A DNA stretch of 64,000 bases from Sphagnum compactum (taxonomy: Eukaryota; Bryophyta; Sphagnopsida; Sphagnales). Positions within the stretch are counted from its first letter, which is position 1. Every line of letters starts with the position of its first letter. A model generated the notes under the pieces. That model made no database searches. It was not told the origin of the DNA and was given only the letters and a program-made list of their open reading frames with translations. Below, in pieces: positions 45,447-57,680 of the stretch. The DNA lies in NCBI GenBank assembly GCA_965153455.1, contig OZ234494.1:12276001-12340000 (forward strand), written 5' to 3'. Position numbers and translations under genes: made by a program.

Positions 45447-47983
45447 ATAAAACATTCATTTCAACAAATGAAATATTCTTCTAATATCCACTATTTTCCT
45501 TCACAATTTTATTTTTTTTTTGATTGGGAAGAACTGATTTTTTAAAAAAAAATTTCAACATTTCTGAAAATAATATAATTAGTGGTCTTCCAATTGGCCA
45601 AAGGTAGTACTAAGGTACTACTACTACTACTACTACTGCCACTAGTCCCATGTTCTTTTGCTCCTCTGCCCAGTCTGCAAAAAGTCCCACTGACCCAAAC
45701 ACACTTCTGACTGGGTAGATTGTCGACTCCTGATTGTCTTTTGTCATCCATCCATCCATCCATCCAACCATTCATTCATCCACCATCCAACCATTCATCC
45801 ATCCATCCATCCATCCATCCATCTGTGCATCCAATCTGTAGAAACCCACCCACAAACTACTCACTCACTCACTCAACCCAGTGAAACCTACTTTTACTTT
45901 CTTTACAATTCTGTTGCATTTTTTGTTCATACGTTTTTGCCTTCTTAATTCACCCTCTCATTAATCATCCCAGGTCATTTTTCATCCCCCCACCCTTCTC
46001 TAGCTCCTAATCTGCACCCAAAAGAAATTTTCCTACGAAAATCATCCAGATGCATCCATGGAGCTTAACCTAATGACCCATTCTTCTTCTTTCTCTCTTT
46101 TCTTTTCTTTTCTTCTCTTTTCTTTTCTTTTCTTTTCATTTCTTCCCCTCCACCCCCCCAAAGGACTAGGTAGTAGAAAACCAGACCACATCCAAATCCC
46201 TATAGGTTTTCCCCACATTTTGGATGAACATATTTCTGATTGATTGATTGACCACTTTCATTAGCATTTTAGCATCCAATCATCCAGCTGTTTTTTTTTT
46301 TTTTTTTTTTTGGGGGGGGGGTTGGGGTGGGGGGGGTGTGGTTGGGGGTTGTGTTCTCTATAGCCTACTTACTTATTACATGACAATGCACAAAAATAAT
46401 AGAATGAAATAAACAAAAGACCAAATGACCTAAAATAAAGGCTAAATTGGCTTTTTCTTCCATAAGTAAGTAGGCTAAGTACTTAGCCTAGTAGATCATG
46501 GAGCCCCCCCCCAAAACAAAAAAAAAAAAGAAAAAAAAAAGAAAAGAAAAAATTAAGAATGTGGGCTTTGGGAAAAAGTAGAAAATTTTAAGTGGTTTTT
46601 GGAAAAAATAAATGTAAGTGATTATTTGAATAAAGAGGTAATTAATTATATGTGAGTGGGTTTTGCAAAATAAATGCAAGTAAGTGGTCCTTGAAAAAAA
46701 AAAAGAAAAAAAAATGTGGTTGTTGAAAAATCAAATGTAAGTGGGGCTTGGAAAAAAAAAGAAGTAGACTAAGTGGGGTGTGTATGAAAAATTTAATGTA
46801 AAGTTGGCTTTGAAAAACAGATGTAAGTGGGCTTTGTAAGTGGGCAATTACAAGTGGGTCTTTGCAAAAGGAAAGAAGACGAAGTGGGCCACTTGGAAAC
46901 AACAAAAGAAAGACTAAGTGGGATTTTGAAAAAAACCAATGGAAGTGGGCGTGAACAAGAAAAACAGAAATTAAGTGGGCAATTGAGGACGAGACCAAAT
47001 TAAGTGGGCTTTGCGGAAGAGAACAAATTAAGTGGGCTTTGAGGAAGAGAACAACAGCAAGTGGAGCTTTGAGAGAGGTGGGAGGGGAGAGAACAAAATG
47101 TGAAGAAGAAGGAGAGGGAAGGAATTGGCAGAAACAACAACAAACAATTTGTTGCTGTTGTTTGTTGTTGATCTGGCCTTGGCATCCAATGACCAAGTAG
47201 CACATCAACATTTCTTTACCTGCACATCAACATGCTCATCACCATCTCCTTCCATATCGAGAGAGATGTAAGAGAGAGAGAGATGTATGAGAGAGAGAGA
47301 GAGAAACAGAGATGTATGTGTGTATTATGAGATGAAGTTCTTTAGGTTTTGTTTTTTGCCTATACAAGAAGAGAAAACTATTTTTGTGTCATAACCCTAA
47401 TCAGATTTTTGTGCAGGTACAAATCCCATCACACACACGGACACATAGAGAGAGAGAGAGACACACACACACATCACACACAGACAGAAAGAGAGAGAAA
47501 GATATATGAGAGAGAGAGAGAGAGACAGAGAGAGATGGAGGCAAGGGTGATTGATGGGAAGGAGAAGAAAGTTGGGTTTGTTTTCCTGCGTGAAAGTCTG
47601 ATGAATCCAATTTTTTTTTGTGTATGAAAAAGTCGGATGTGAAGTGCATACCTTTTTGGGTTGTTTTTTGTTTTGTTGTTGTCTGTTGAATCTCCTCTTC
47701 TTCTTGTTTGTTTGTTTGTTATTAGGTGTGAGGAATTTTGGTTGGAGTAGAGAAGAGAGAAAATAACCAACACCCAAACAGTTTTGGTTTTGGTTTTGTG
47801 GGGTAGTGGGAGCTATGGATCTGTGGGTTTGTGAGATAGAAACAAGCAGATGGTGAAGAAGAAGGAAGAGAAAGAAAGCAAGTACGAAAGGAAGGAAGGG
47901 AGAGGGATTGGGGGGTGATGGAGATGGAGAAGGAATTTTGCATTTGGTGGTGTTTGTGGGTGGGATGATAGTAGCTCCGGGTT
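45060..47983. other. Spacer rich in microsatellites upstream of SEC16
   Basis: It contains (AAAT)n at about 45416-45443, a (CCAT)n tract at 45741-45832, a 21-nt T run at 46291-46311 followed by a G-rich run to 46350, a degenerate AAGTGGGCTTT repeat at about 46590-47060, and (GA)n tracts at 47265-47310 and 47447-47535. No gene was found. The last several hundred bases before 48098 are likely SEC16 promoter and 5' UTR. Confidence 0.65.
46590..47065. repeat. Degenerate AAGTGGGCTTTG short-period repeat
   Basis: AAGTGGGC(T/A)TT(T/G) or close variants recur every 20 to 50 bases through this interval, separated by GAAAAA-rich filler. The - strand translation is a proline/serine/leucine-rich pseudo-protein that only reflects the repeat. 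Confidence 0.7.
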
Positions 47984-48097
47984 TTGTTTGTTGGGGATTG
48001 CAAGCTTGGAGAAAGGACAGGAGCTGGACAGGATTTCAGAAGAAGAAGCAGAAGCAAAGAAGAAGCTGATGGGTTGTCGTTGAGATGCTTGTCAGTG

Positions 48098-51000
48098 ATG
48101 GGGTTGGAGACAGAAGTAGAGGTGGTCGGCACCATGAGATCAGCAGCAGAAGATGAAGAAGAAGCAGATCCGATGATGCTACCTCTGACTGAAGCTTGTG
48201 AAGCTCTTGATCTGGATGCTGTGGCTGGAGTTGTTGTGCCCGAGAGCAATGGGCACTTGACAGAAGATGAAGAAGAAGAAGAAGCATCTGCAGTGGATGG
48301 TGGTGGTGGTCTGGAAGATGGAGTAGGGGGAGCGTTAGGCAAGCAGCAACTTCCGGTGGTATCATCATCATCTCAAGGGATGATGGGGCAAGAAGGATCT
48401 CTGGTGCACACCAAGAATTGGAGTGATTTCAACTCTGTTGGGTCATTCTCGGATTTTCTCACGGAGTTTGTAGTGGAGCCTGATCTGCTGGAGCCTGAGA
48501 AACAACAGCTCAAAGAAGAAGGATCTCTTCTGCACCAGCACCACCACCCACAAGAGATTTCTGACGTTGACTTCTTTGAATGGCACACGGATCCGCCACA
48601 GCAAGCTGCTGGTGGTGCTGAGTTTGTAGGACTCAGTGGAACTGAAACACGTGGAGATGCAGGAGGAATGGGTATTGCTGGGATCGGTGTGCAGCAGGAG
48701 TTCCCTCAACTGGGAGTAGTAGTTGCAGCTCCACAGAAGCTTGAGCCTTGGAATTCAATGGCAGGAGAAGAAGAGGAGGCACGGCAACAATCTGTTGCCA
48801 TTGCGACAATGGCCCAGGAGAAGGAGGGACAGCAATCTCAGCTGTTTGAAGTAGGAGCAGCAGAACAACCAGATGTAGGTTCACAGCATGCAGATTATGT
48901 GGAACAGCATGTGGGTTATGTGGAACAGCATGCGGACCATGTGCAACAACATGGAGCTTTAGGTCTGGAGGATCGACAGCAAACTGCACCAGCAGAAGAA
49001 GCATCAGGGATTGAGAATTCGTACCCAGGGTGGTACTATGATTACCAGGTGTGTGAGTGGCGACAGGTTGGAGGAGGAGTTGAGGCTGCTGACACTGCTG
49101 GAATCACCATGCAGGAGAACTATGCATTCCAGAATGGTGAACCAGATCCCTCAAGCTTTGCTATCAGTAAGAACAACGAGGTGGAGCAGGTTGGGGAAGA
49201 TGGATGGGCATCAACCACAGGAACAGCACAAGCTGCTATTGAGCAGCAATATCCTGGTTGGAGCTGGGACTACCAGGCCCAAATGTGGGTCCAAGTGCCT
49301 TCTGAGCCTTGGCTGAATAGCAGTGCTCCAGCAGCACAACAACAACAGTACGGTGGGCAGGAAACTTTCTATGAGCAACAAGCTTCCTGGCAGCAGCAGT
49401 CTCAATCCTTTTATCCACAACAAGAGCTCTTGCAACAGCAACCTCAGCAACTTCAGCAATCTCAACAACCTCAGCAACTTCAGCAACTTCAGCAATCTCA
49501 ACAACCTCAGCAACCTCAGCAACTTAAGCAATCTCAACAACCTCAGCAACCTCTGCAAGCTCAGCAATTTCAGCAAGCTCAGCAATCTTTCTATGAGCAA
49601 CAGGACAACTCGAAGCAACAGTTTCAATCTTACAATGTTGGGTATGCACCAAGTGTCAGCAATGCACAGCAGATCTATGCCAACGAGCCAAAGCAATGGC
49701 AGACTGAGCAGCAATTCATGAACCCGGTGTCATTTCCCCAGATGAATGGGGGTCAGAGCTGGGGTGTGCAATCTGCAGATGGGTACCAAGGGCCACCAGT
49801 TATGACACAGATGCACCCATCAGAGATGAATTACAACTACACCAGCAGTTCTCACACATCAAACTATGTTCAACAGCAGCCATGGAGCAACAGTAATAAT
49901 AATAATAATAATAATGCATATCATCATCATCATCAGTATGTCCAACACCCTTTGCAATTGTCGTCTTCTCCCCCCAGAAGTGTGTATGAGGCCATGCAGA
50001 CATCTGTTGGTAGACCTCCGCATTCCCTTGCATGTTTTGGATTTGGTGGCAAGCTCATGACAATGAAGCTCAAGGACCCTGTGACACTCCACACAAGCAA
50101 TGGTGATCAGGTACTGAATTCCGGGGTACTTGTTGTTTGAGTGTATAGCTCTCTCTCGGGCTGGTCATCAATTTGTGGAAAAACAATCAGGAAACTAACA
50201 TGGTGTGGCACTGGTCTTGGCTATGGAGGACAGGCAATTGTAAGTGGGCAAGCCTGGACACCAGGGCCAGTGCAGCTTCAAACCCTAAATGTCTGCACAG
50301 GGTTGTCAAACAACCGGTCGGGCCCATTGATGGGAGGTGCAATGAGCACCAAGGAGTTGTATAAGTGGATTGATGACTGCATCTCCTCCTGCTTGCCACA
50401 AGATTCTTTGCGGCTGCTATGGGGCTTGCTTAAGGTAGCATGTCAGCATTATGGCAAGTTAAGGTCTCTCATGGTTTCGTCTGGAATCTCCTCCAAGGTA
50501 ACAACAATTGACTAGCTCCTTTCTTTACACCCTTGTTCAGCTAAGCAGAAGTGCAGGTTTCATGCTTGTGAAGCTAATGCCAGTGAGCTTTGGCACTACA
50601 ACAGGAGGAAGATGGACCAGAGGCAGCATTGGCCAAGCTGTTGGCTGCTGCATCAGGAGCAAATGAGAGTGCATGGACAATGGGTACATCTGCACACTCT
50701 CAATCTCTACAGCTCCTGCCTTCAGAACAACAGTTGCAGGTAAAAAAAGATGACTCATGCTTGGCTGCAGCTCAGGATGTTAGTTACTCTAAAGTTTCTG
50801 TTTGTGTCCTCTTGTTTACAAACATGGGTGCGCTTGTAGCAATCTTGTGCTTGTAGCCCATCTGAAAGCTTATGTGATGTGATTTGTGTGTCTTGCTTGG
50901 TGTCAAGTGCTATTTTATTCTTCTGTGATGTTTTTTGTATGTGGACTCCTTCAAGTGAGAAAGAAAGCAATGGGTTGCTGGGTTGAAAACAGATCACGGC

Positions 51001-54000
51001 ACAGGAGATGAAAAGGCTCTTGGTTGCTGGCAAGCAGAAGGATGCCTTGAAGTGTGCACAACAAGGGCAGCTGTGGGGCCCTGCTCTACTTCTTGCATGC
51101 CAACTTGGTGACAAGGTCAGGGTGTCTGTAGTTCTTTGGGAGTTCTACCACAATTGCCTTTTATGTACTCCTCTATTCTTTAGATATGGGTAGCTCACTT
51201 TGAACTCTGAGTACAAATTCTAAACCTTTTTTCCATTGCTGGTGACTGAAGCACATGTGTTGTATTGGGGACATGTGACCTGGGTGCAGTTCTATACAGA
51301 GACGGCAACAGAGATGGCAAAAGCACAGTTTATGGAGGGATCACCACTCCGTACATTGTGTTTGCTGCTTGCAGGTCAGCCTGCTGATGTTTTCTTGGGG
51401 ACTGCTTTGCCAGGAGCAATGCAAACAATGGATGCCACCAAAATCAGCAATTTAACACAGGTCTGGTTGTGAGCTTGCAGGAGCAGTTTTTTGTAGTCAT
51501 CTATCCTCATGTCAGGAGCAAACATTTTGCAACCTTCATAATTTTTAGGGCAGTTTTGCTGGAGAATCTGACTGGTGGGGAGATGTGTACCCAGTGTGTT
51601 TTGGTGCAAATTTAATCAAATCTGTAAGACTTGTGGGAGCTCAGATGCAGGTTGGAGTTGGGGCAATGCTAGAAGAATGGCAAGAGAATCTTGCCATAAT
51701 GGCTGCCAATCGAACTGCTGGGGATGAGCGTGTTATTTTGCATCTTGGAGATTGCCTTTGGCGAGCTCGTGGTGAGGTGGGTTATAGGATTTTATCAATC
51801 TTTGCAGATCAGCATGCTGTGCTTTCTTGTCTTCCTACTTTTCATATGGAGGCTTTGGGAAAAGGTGTTGACAAATGTCTGTCTGTGTGCTTGGCAGGTG
51901 AATGCAGCACACATTTGCTATCTGGTTGCAGATGCAGCACTGGAATCATATTCACAGAGTGCAAGGCTGTGTTTAATTGGTGCTGACCATTGCAAGAATC
52001 CACGGACATATGTTACTGCAGATGCTATTCAGGCAAGCCTTTCTGATGACCTTGGTTCACATAACTTGTAAAATGGCACTTGAAATCATCATCATCATCA
52101 TCATCATCATAATGCTGGAGACAGAGGGAAATCAGATAATACAAGGGGCAGTGAGAAGAAATTGGAGTTCATGTTTTCAGAACTACATTGAGTAAAGGCA
52201 ATTTGCAGGGCCTGAGAGTGAGGGTTAGGAATATGTGGAGCAAGTGCACCTCCCCACTTCTAAATAGCATGCAGGCAGATGAGAATGGTACGTGTTAGAT
52301 TTTTCTAATGAGTGTTTGTATGTGTACAGCGTACTGAGATTTTTGAGTATGCAAAAGTGCTGGGCAACCCACAATTTGTTCTCCTCCCTTTTCAACCTTA
52401 CAAGCTTATTTATGCTTCCATGCTTGCAGAAGCTGGAAAGTCTGCTGAAGCTCTCAGGTATGTATGTCTCACATGGTCTGCTGTATGATGAGAGTTGTGG
52501 GTCAGGTTCCCTTAAAGCTAAGGTTTCTCCAGTAGATCATTCAGGGTCTCACTGGAATTTTCAATGCATACCTTTGATTCTGAGTTTTTCCAAGCAAATG
52601 GAGCTGCAAAAGTCTAATCATATTGTTCTGTTTTGACTGCCCTGTTTTAGGCCAATGAACTTTGAGTCCTTGTTTCACAAAATGTGTAGCATTTAAACCC
52701 CACAAAAAAGTGGGCTTTCAATAGTTGCAGGAATGACTGAAGCAGCCATCCCTAACCCATAGTTGTGCTGTCTATGCTTGTAGATATTGTCAGGCTGTGC
52801 TTAAAACCCTAAAGACTGCAGGCCGCTCTCCTGATATGGAGGCTTGTAGAGTGGCTGCAACAGATTTGGAGGACCGTCTTCGTATGCAGGTGGTGATTTT
52901 CTGACATCTCTGAAAAGATTTTTTTTCCCCTGGCTAAGCTGTAAAAAATTGTCTTTGAAAATCTGAGGTTATGTTGTGCCTGGGTCTTGCAAATTTCAGG
53001 GAAAATTTCCTGATGAATATTACCACGTCTGACTGGCAATCTTAGTAGTCTGGCTGTAGTATCACTCTGGCAACAAACATTCATTTGTTTTCAACACGAT
53101 TTTAGAGAAGCAGAGTGGATAATATTTATTGTCTCTTGGTTTTGGTGGTGGCAGGATGGGCATGGGTCTACCTTGGCACCAGGAAAACTAGTGGGTCGGT
53201 TTTTGAGCACTCTGGACAGGGGTATCTCACGTATGATTGGTGGGCCTCCCCCATCTACATCAGCAATGTCCCATGGACATGGAATAGAACATGGTGGGGA
53301 GCAAAACATGACCAACCAAGTGAGGCCAGGCTCGAGTCATGGACAAAGACCTCCAGTGCCTTCAGATCCATCTGGCTCTGTCGTTGCATCCATGGAGCTT
53401 TTACCTAAGGAGCCTAAGCGCTACATGTCATCCCGCAGTTTTTCTGAACCTGATTTTAGCAAAAGTCCTAAGGAGGTATTGTTCTTCCTTACACAACTCA
53501 AGGGAGGGTTATTTTAAAAGAGAAAGATGTGCTGGGTATACAATGTAATTGTAGGCAAGAATCTTTGCTAATGGAAGTGAATACGGATGCCATGCAGGGG
53601 AAGGGAGAGGGTATTTCGGGATCACCATCTAGAGCAGCTTCCGGGGGTTACCACCTGGGTCGTTTTGGCTCATCCATTCTGCAAAAAGCTGTGGGCTTGG
53701 TTTCGTTCACCTCTCACACACCTAAGGTCTAAGCTATTTTCTGCTTGGAAAATTTTCTGCATTTGGTTTGTTTCTGTCTTCCCTAGTTTGGTTCTTTCTG
53801 TGGCTTCCTGAGGAAGTGTTAACCTTGCTGTTTCTTCTTCTTCATGAGAATGGAGATTTCTCAACTAATCAGCTTTTACCCTGATATCTCCAATTTATTG
53901 TTGCATATCCATTGTTTACCTTCCATGCACAAAGGAAGATATTTCCACAGATGCTTTCTGTTTTGCCGGTGTGAATGGTGTCAACTGGGTTGCTAATGAG

Positions 54001-55280
54001 ATTGTAAATGGTTTTAGTCTTCTCACAAGAAAATGGGTTGTTGCTAGTTTGAAGAGGCGATCTTACACATGGGTTCATAACTGATCAGGCTAAACTTGGA
54101 GACACAAACAAGTTCAGATATGATGAGAAGCTCAAGAGATGGGTGGAAGAAGGTGTTGAACTTCCACCTGAGGAGCCATTGCCACCTCCTCCAATTTCTT
54201 CCAACTTTATAGGGTCGACATCTCCAGAGACAAGTCAAGTCACTGCGCCAGCTGTTTCCTCAAAGCCTGGCACCCCTCCAATTCCTCCTAGTAGTGGCAC
54301 CCATTCTTCCCGGACACGGTCACAGGGTGTCTGGTCCAGGTATTGCTTTCAAAGGCCAGAGTGTTAGAAACTGGCTCATGGTCTCATAAGGTTTTTGTGG
54401 AGTTTTTTGTTCATCATGATTGTGATGCTTCTTGGTTCATTTTTACATCCCTGAACCTTGAACCCAAAAGAGGATCCCTGCTTGCATGGGGTTTTTGATG
54501 TGTGAATCATTGTTCTGCTGCAGGTATGTGGACACTTTCAATACCAGTGGAACTGCAAGTGCTGTGAAACCAGTAGTAGCTCCTTTTGTTCCAATTCCAA
54601 CAGCAGGCAAAGTGGGCACAGCCATGCCTACTATGTTTATCCCCACACCTTTACCAGGAACTGCACTGAATGAGAGCAGAAGTGAGTTTGCTGATACCAT
54701 GAACAGCAGCAGGGATGAGAGCACCAGCAAGGGAGGATACTTGGATACTGCAAACTCATATTCTGACTCAACAGATACAGGCCAGCTGAACCTTGCTACC
54801 TCTTCCATGATGGTACCTGGAGTGCCAATGTCAGATAATGGCTTTGCACCTTCTGCTGTTGATGGTAGTGTTTACCCTTCTGTCACTAGTAGTAGGACAG
54901 TTCCTCCCACCTTCAGCACTGAAGCGCATACACGATCTGCTTCTTGGGATGGATACCAAACCTCCTTCCACCCATTGCAGTTTCCTAGTGAAGAAGATTC
55001 TTACAGAGCATCCTATGGTGTGTACAATGAATTCCGTGGCTCGCACTATGCGCATCCTGCAGCTTCAGTCTCAGGGTCACCACTGACGAACAACATGAAT
55101 TTCTTCAGTTCCTCACTGCCATCTCCCCCGCCAATCCCACCACCACTAGGTTCAGCAGAGGGAAGTGGCATTGCGACAGCACATAAGGACCCAAATGGGG
55201 TTATGCTGGTGCAACCTTATACATCAAGTCAAGGCACAGAATCTTTAGTAGTTGATGAAATGCAGGAAGTGGAGCTCTGA
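48098..55280 (+). CDS. SEC16: SEC16, COPII vesicle coat assembly scaffold
   Basis: SEC16 organises ER exit sites by binding SEC13/SEC31/SEC23. The exons are 48098-50110, 50234-50497, 50605-50739, 51005-51115, 51290-51460, 51651-51776, 51898-52032, 52330-52457, 52784-52889, 53155-53475, 53598-53726, 54089-54339 and 54524-55280. They close in phase to about 1548 residues. The N-terminus is acidic, with WSDF and two YPGW-x2-D-x6-W motifs (residues ~308 and ~382) typical of plant SEC16. A Gln/Pro tract (~445-505) and Asn and His runs follow, then RPPHSLACFGFGGKL at the entry of the central conserved domain. The helical core reads GPLMGG, KWIDDCI, LLKVACQHYGKLRS, GQLWGPALLLACQLGD, GSPLRTLCLLLAGQPADVF, ANRTAGDERVILHLGDCLW, CLIGADHCKNPRTY and LLPFQPYKLIYA. 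The tail includes APGKLVGRFLS and KFRYDEKLKRWVEEG. The starts of exon 2 and exon 6 are the least certain. ATG 48098 is the first in frame. Confidence 0.93.
49430..49595 (+). repeat. Coding Gln/Leu/Pro minisatellite in SEC16
   Basis: A run of CAACCTCAGCAACTTCAGCA-type hexamers and nonamers encodes QQPQQLQQSQQ repeats. It is open in other frames too, so the opposite strand shows a long leucine-rich shadow frame. It lies between the second YPGW motif and the conserved central domain, a region expected to be disordered. Confidence 0.9.
52033..52329 (+). other. GC-AG intron in SEC16
   Basis: The exon ends ADAIQ at 52032 and is followed by GCAAGC, the classic GC-donor consensus. The next exon begins RTEIFEYAKVLG at 52330 after a TGTACAG acceptor. 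The junction gives AIQRTEIFEYAKVLG, the continuous conserved sequence of plant SEC16, so the non-GT donor is well supported. The intron also carries a (CAT)n tract at 52088-52110. Confidence 0.88.
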
Positions 55281-55833
55281 CTGGGGACAGAGGAGGAGTG
55301 GATGGTGGCAGATTTACATTTCCCCCCAATTATCTTGAATGGCTAGTCATTGTGGTACAGTGTTTTAATATTTGTGTGTGCTACCACCGTGGGAGCCAGG
55401 AATGAGGCATGCTGTCTTGAAGTGGGTGGCAAGATGGTGGCATCATTCCAGTTGAAAGTGTGGGTAGCGCACAGTAGCAGCTGGTAACTTCCAATCCTGA
55501 ATGTTGTTGCATTTTTTGAGCCACTATTATACAGCAGCTTGTAGGGATGTTTACTTTCACAAATGGATCACCTTGAAACTGTCACTAATCACAGTAGTCA
55601 AAGTTGAGGTGTGGAATGTTTTGCTTTCAATTGATTTATGGATGATGGGTGTGCATCATTTGCCAATTGATGTTGATTTTGTTTGGTTTGTGCCTGGGAC
55701 AGGGGGAAGTTTAATCAAGCGGTCACTGGCTTACTCTTTTCTGAGGGGACCAAGATTACCACTGCATGCAGTGGCTGGCTCCTCTTTTGTGGTCTGGAGC
55801 CATGCTACTTGTATGGCTCCTTGCAGATTTGCT

Positions 55834-55883
<50 letters not shown>

Positions 55884-56290
55884 TCATTCAAGGACCGGCA
55901 TAGAAAAATTAGTTGTGTAAATGCAAGCTACAATGTATTAAAGCTGGGATTCTTCTTCCATCTTTAAAAAATTCATCAACATGAGTTCTTTTAAAAAAAT
56001 TCTCCACATGAGTTTATATATCTATATCATAGCGGCACAGCTATTTTTCTTTGAAGTTGATGGAAACTTTGTCAATGGAGAAGATTGGGGGGGGGGGGGG
56101 GGGGGGGGGAGGAGGGCAAGGGGCAGCCAGGGCAGACCAGAGGTACTGTTCTCCTCACAAATAAAGTGTCTTGAAACTTGAGGACACTCAATAACTTGTA
56201 CCCTTCAATAACTTACTCAATAACTTGTACTAGAAAAACTGATCATTAGAAAACAACTCTACTTTGTATTATATCGTCTGAAATATTTCC
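55281..56290. other. SEC16 3' UTR and spacer with GA and G runs
   Basis: Downstream of the SEC16 stop there is no coding frame of substance. It holds a pure (GA)n tract at 55836-55878 and a 23-nt G run at 56087-56109. The open frames crossing the GA tract translate to Arg-Glu repeats only. Confidence 0.6.
55836..55878. repeat. (GA)n microsatellite
   Basis: This is a 43-bp uninterrupted GA dinucleotide run in the SEC16 3' flank. It is likely polymorphic in length. Confidence 0.97.
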
Positions 56291-56299
56291 ATACCTGCA

Positions 56300-56406
56300 A
56301 TGGGTTCAGAAGGATCTGATGAAGGACCACCTGTGCAAATGGATACCAGTCCTAGCAGTTCAAAGGCGGGCAAGGAAAGTAAGGAACCAAATAGGCAGAA
56401 GCAGAG
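56300..56406 (+). CDS. Orphan first-exon candidate
   Basis: An ATG at 56300 opens a hydrophilic frame (MGSEGSDEGPPVQMDTSPSS..., 35 codons plus two bases) that ends at a good donor, AG|GTAAGC, at 56407. The composition (Ser, Gly, Asp, Glu, Lys) is unlike the surrounding AT-rich noise. A second coding-like piece with a CTTGCAG acceptor starts at 57792 (ASDNQAEVQSVEETTTS, then stop), but the two do not join in phase, so at least one exon is missing or the pairing is wrong. I do not recognise the protein. It may be the remains of a gene invaded by repeats. Confidence 0.35.
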
Positions 56407-57284
56407 GTAAGCCCAGCAGCTACTGCTGAATACCAAATCTGTGGCATACATGGCTTTGTGTAATTTCCAAATCCGTCCCATTTCATGGTCATTCACAAAG
56501 GTAGGTAATGAACCTTGTTCATGAACTATTGTAAATGTGGAATGTTTCACTTTCGAATTGTGTCTGTGAAATTAAAGGATGGGTCATGGTCATATGTGAT
56601 TGGTGCTGAGTACCTCTCTAGATACACAAGTTACTGTATGACAAATTGTACATTAACATGTGAATGTTTAGGATATGCATGTGAGTGTAACGAGATTGAA
56701 TATTGTACTTTTGAACATAATGTTTCTTGGAAGGTGGAATATGGAGGCTCTACATTGACAGTAACCAAGAGGATCTAAGGATTAAGTAATGGGATTTGAA
56801 GCATAAGATATGAATGGAGCATAATTTGTGTTTCTTGTAGTAGTACAAAGATGGCATGATGTATGGAAATTCCCAAAACTGTATGGTTACTAAGCTCATG
56901 GTCAATGGGTGCGAAATGGATATTGCAAGGCTTTATAAGATTAACTACGGTTTTAGAAGTTATATGGTAAAAGTTTTATGAAGCGGTTTTGTAACTTGAT
57001 TGTTGTGCATGTTTTGTTGTAGGTTAAAAGTGTACTTGTAGGAAGCATTTTTGTAACTTGATTGTTGCGCATGTTCTTATCGACAAACATTAAATATTAT
57101 CAGTACATATTATAAGTGCAATGTTGAATTTGTAAGTAATAAGTAAATGTGACTCCAAGTTTAGAACTTATGTCACTACTGGAATCGAGATTGAAGACCA
57201 ATTTTCAAGGTGAATGTTAAATGGTTCTGTAAATCAATTGTGAACTTCAGGACCAATAAATCAAATAGATATTGAGGGTACCAC
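56407..57284. other. Unassigned spacer after the orphan exon
   Basis: The + strand frame at 56515-56778 is Cys-rich (CKC, CTLTCECLGYACEC) but has no recognised domain, signal peptide or splice partner. Two copies of a TTTTGTAACTTGATTGTTG segment about 60 bp apart (near 56985 and 57050) show a small duplication. Nothing else is apparent. Confidence 0.4.
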
Positions 57285-57680
57285 CGGAAGCATGCAATGC
57301 AAACAATTATTCAAACACATGCAATGTCATGGGTCAAAGTACGTGGATGAAATTTCACGATTAATGTCATGGGTTGAAATACTTTGGATGAAATTCACAT
57401 GGAATGTTGTGGGCGAAAGTGCTTGGATGAAACGCACATCAACAAGCATCGTGATGAAATTTGCATGCAATGTCATGGGCTAAAGTACTTGGATGAAACT
57501 CACATCAAAAAAGCATGGTGATGAAATTTTGCATGCAATGTCATGGGCTAAAGTACTTGGATGAAACTCACATAAAAAAGCATGGTGATGAAATTCACAT
57601 GCAATGTTGTGGGCTAAAGTACTGGGATGAAACTCACGTCAAAAAGCATGGTGATGAAATTCACATGCAATGTCATATAT
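57285..57680. repeat. ~67-bp tandem array
   Basis: Units start ATGCAATGTCATGGGCTAAA and continue with GTACTTGGATGAAACTCACA and AAGCATGGTGATGAAATT. Copies begin at about 57465, 57533, 57599 and 57665 (period 66-68), with more diverged copies at 57318, 57360 and 57398. The gradient from diverged (left) to near-identical (right) suggests expansion toward the right. Confidence 0.85.

Noticed and set aside
46642-47211. 189-codon - strand frame
   Set aside because: Translates the degenerate AAGTGGGCTTT repeat and poly-A/poly-T tracts; periodic low-complexity output.
47722-48371. - strand Ser/Pro-rich and Leu-rich frames opposite the SEC16 N-terminus
   Set aside because: Shadow of acidic GAA/GAT-rich sense codons; no conserved motif or splice context.
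48036-48371. Possible CRISPR or phage-type system anywhere in the window
   Set aside because: The genome is eukaryotic; no direct-repeat/spacer arrays with constant repeats and variable spacers were found. All tandem arrays have repeated spacers as well.
49211-49714. Long - strand leucine-rich frame opposite SEC16
   Set aside because: It is the antisense of the CAACCTCAG coding repeat in SEC16 exon 1. Its regularity comes from the repeat, and the sense frame has conserved domains.
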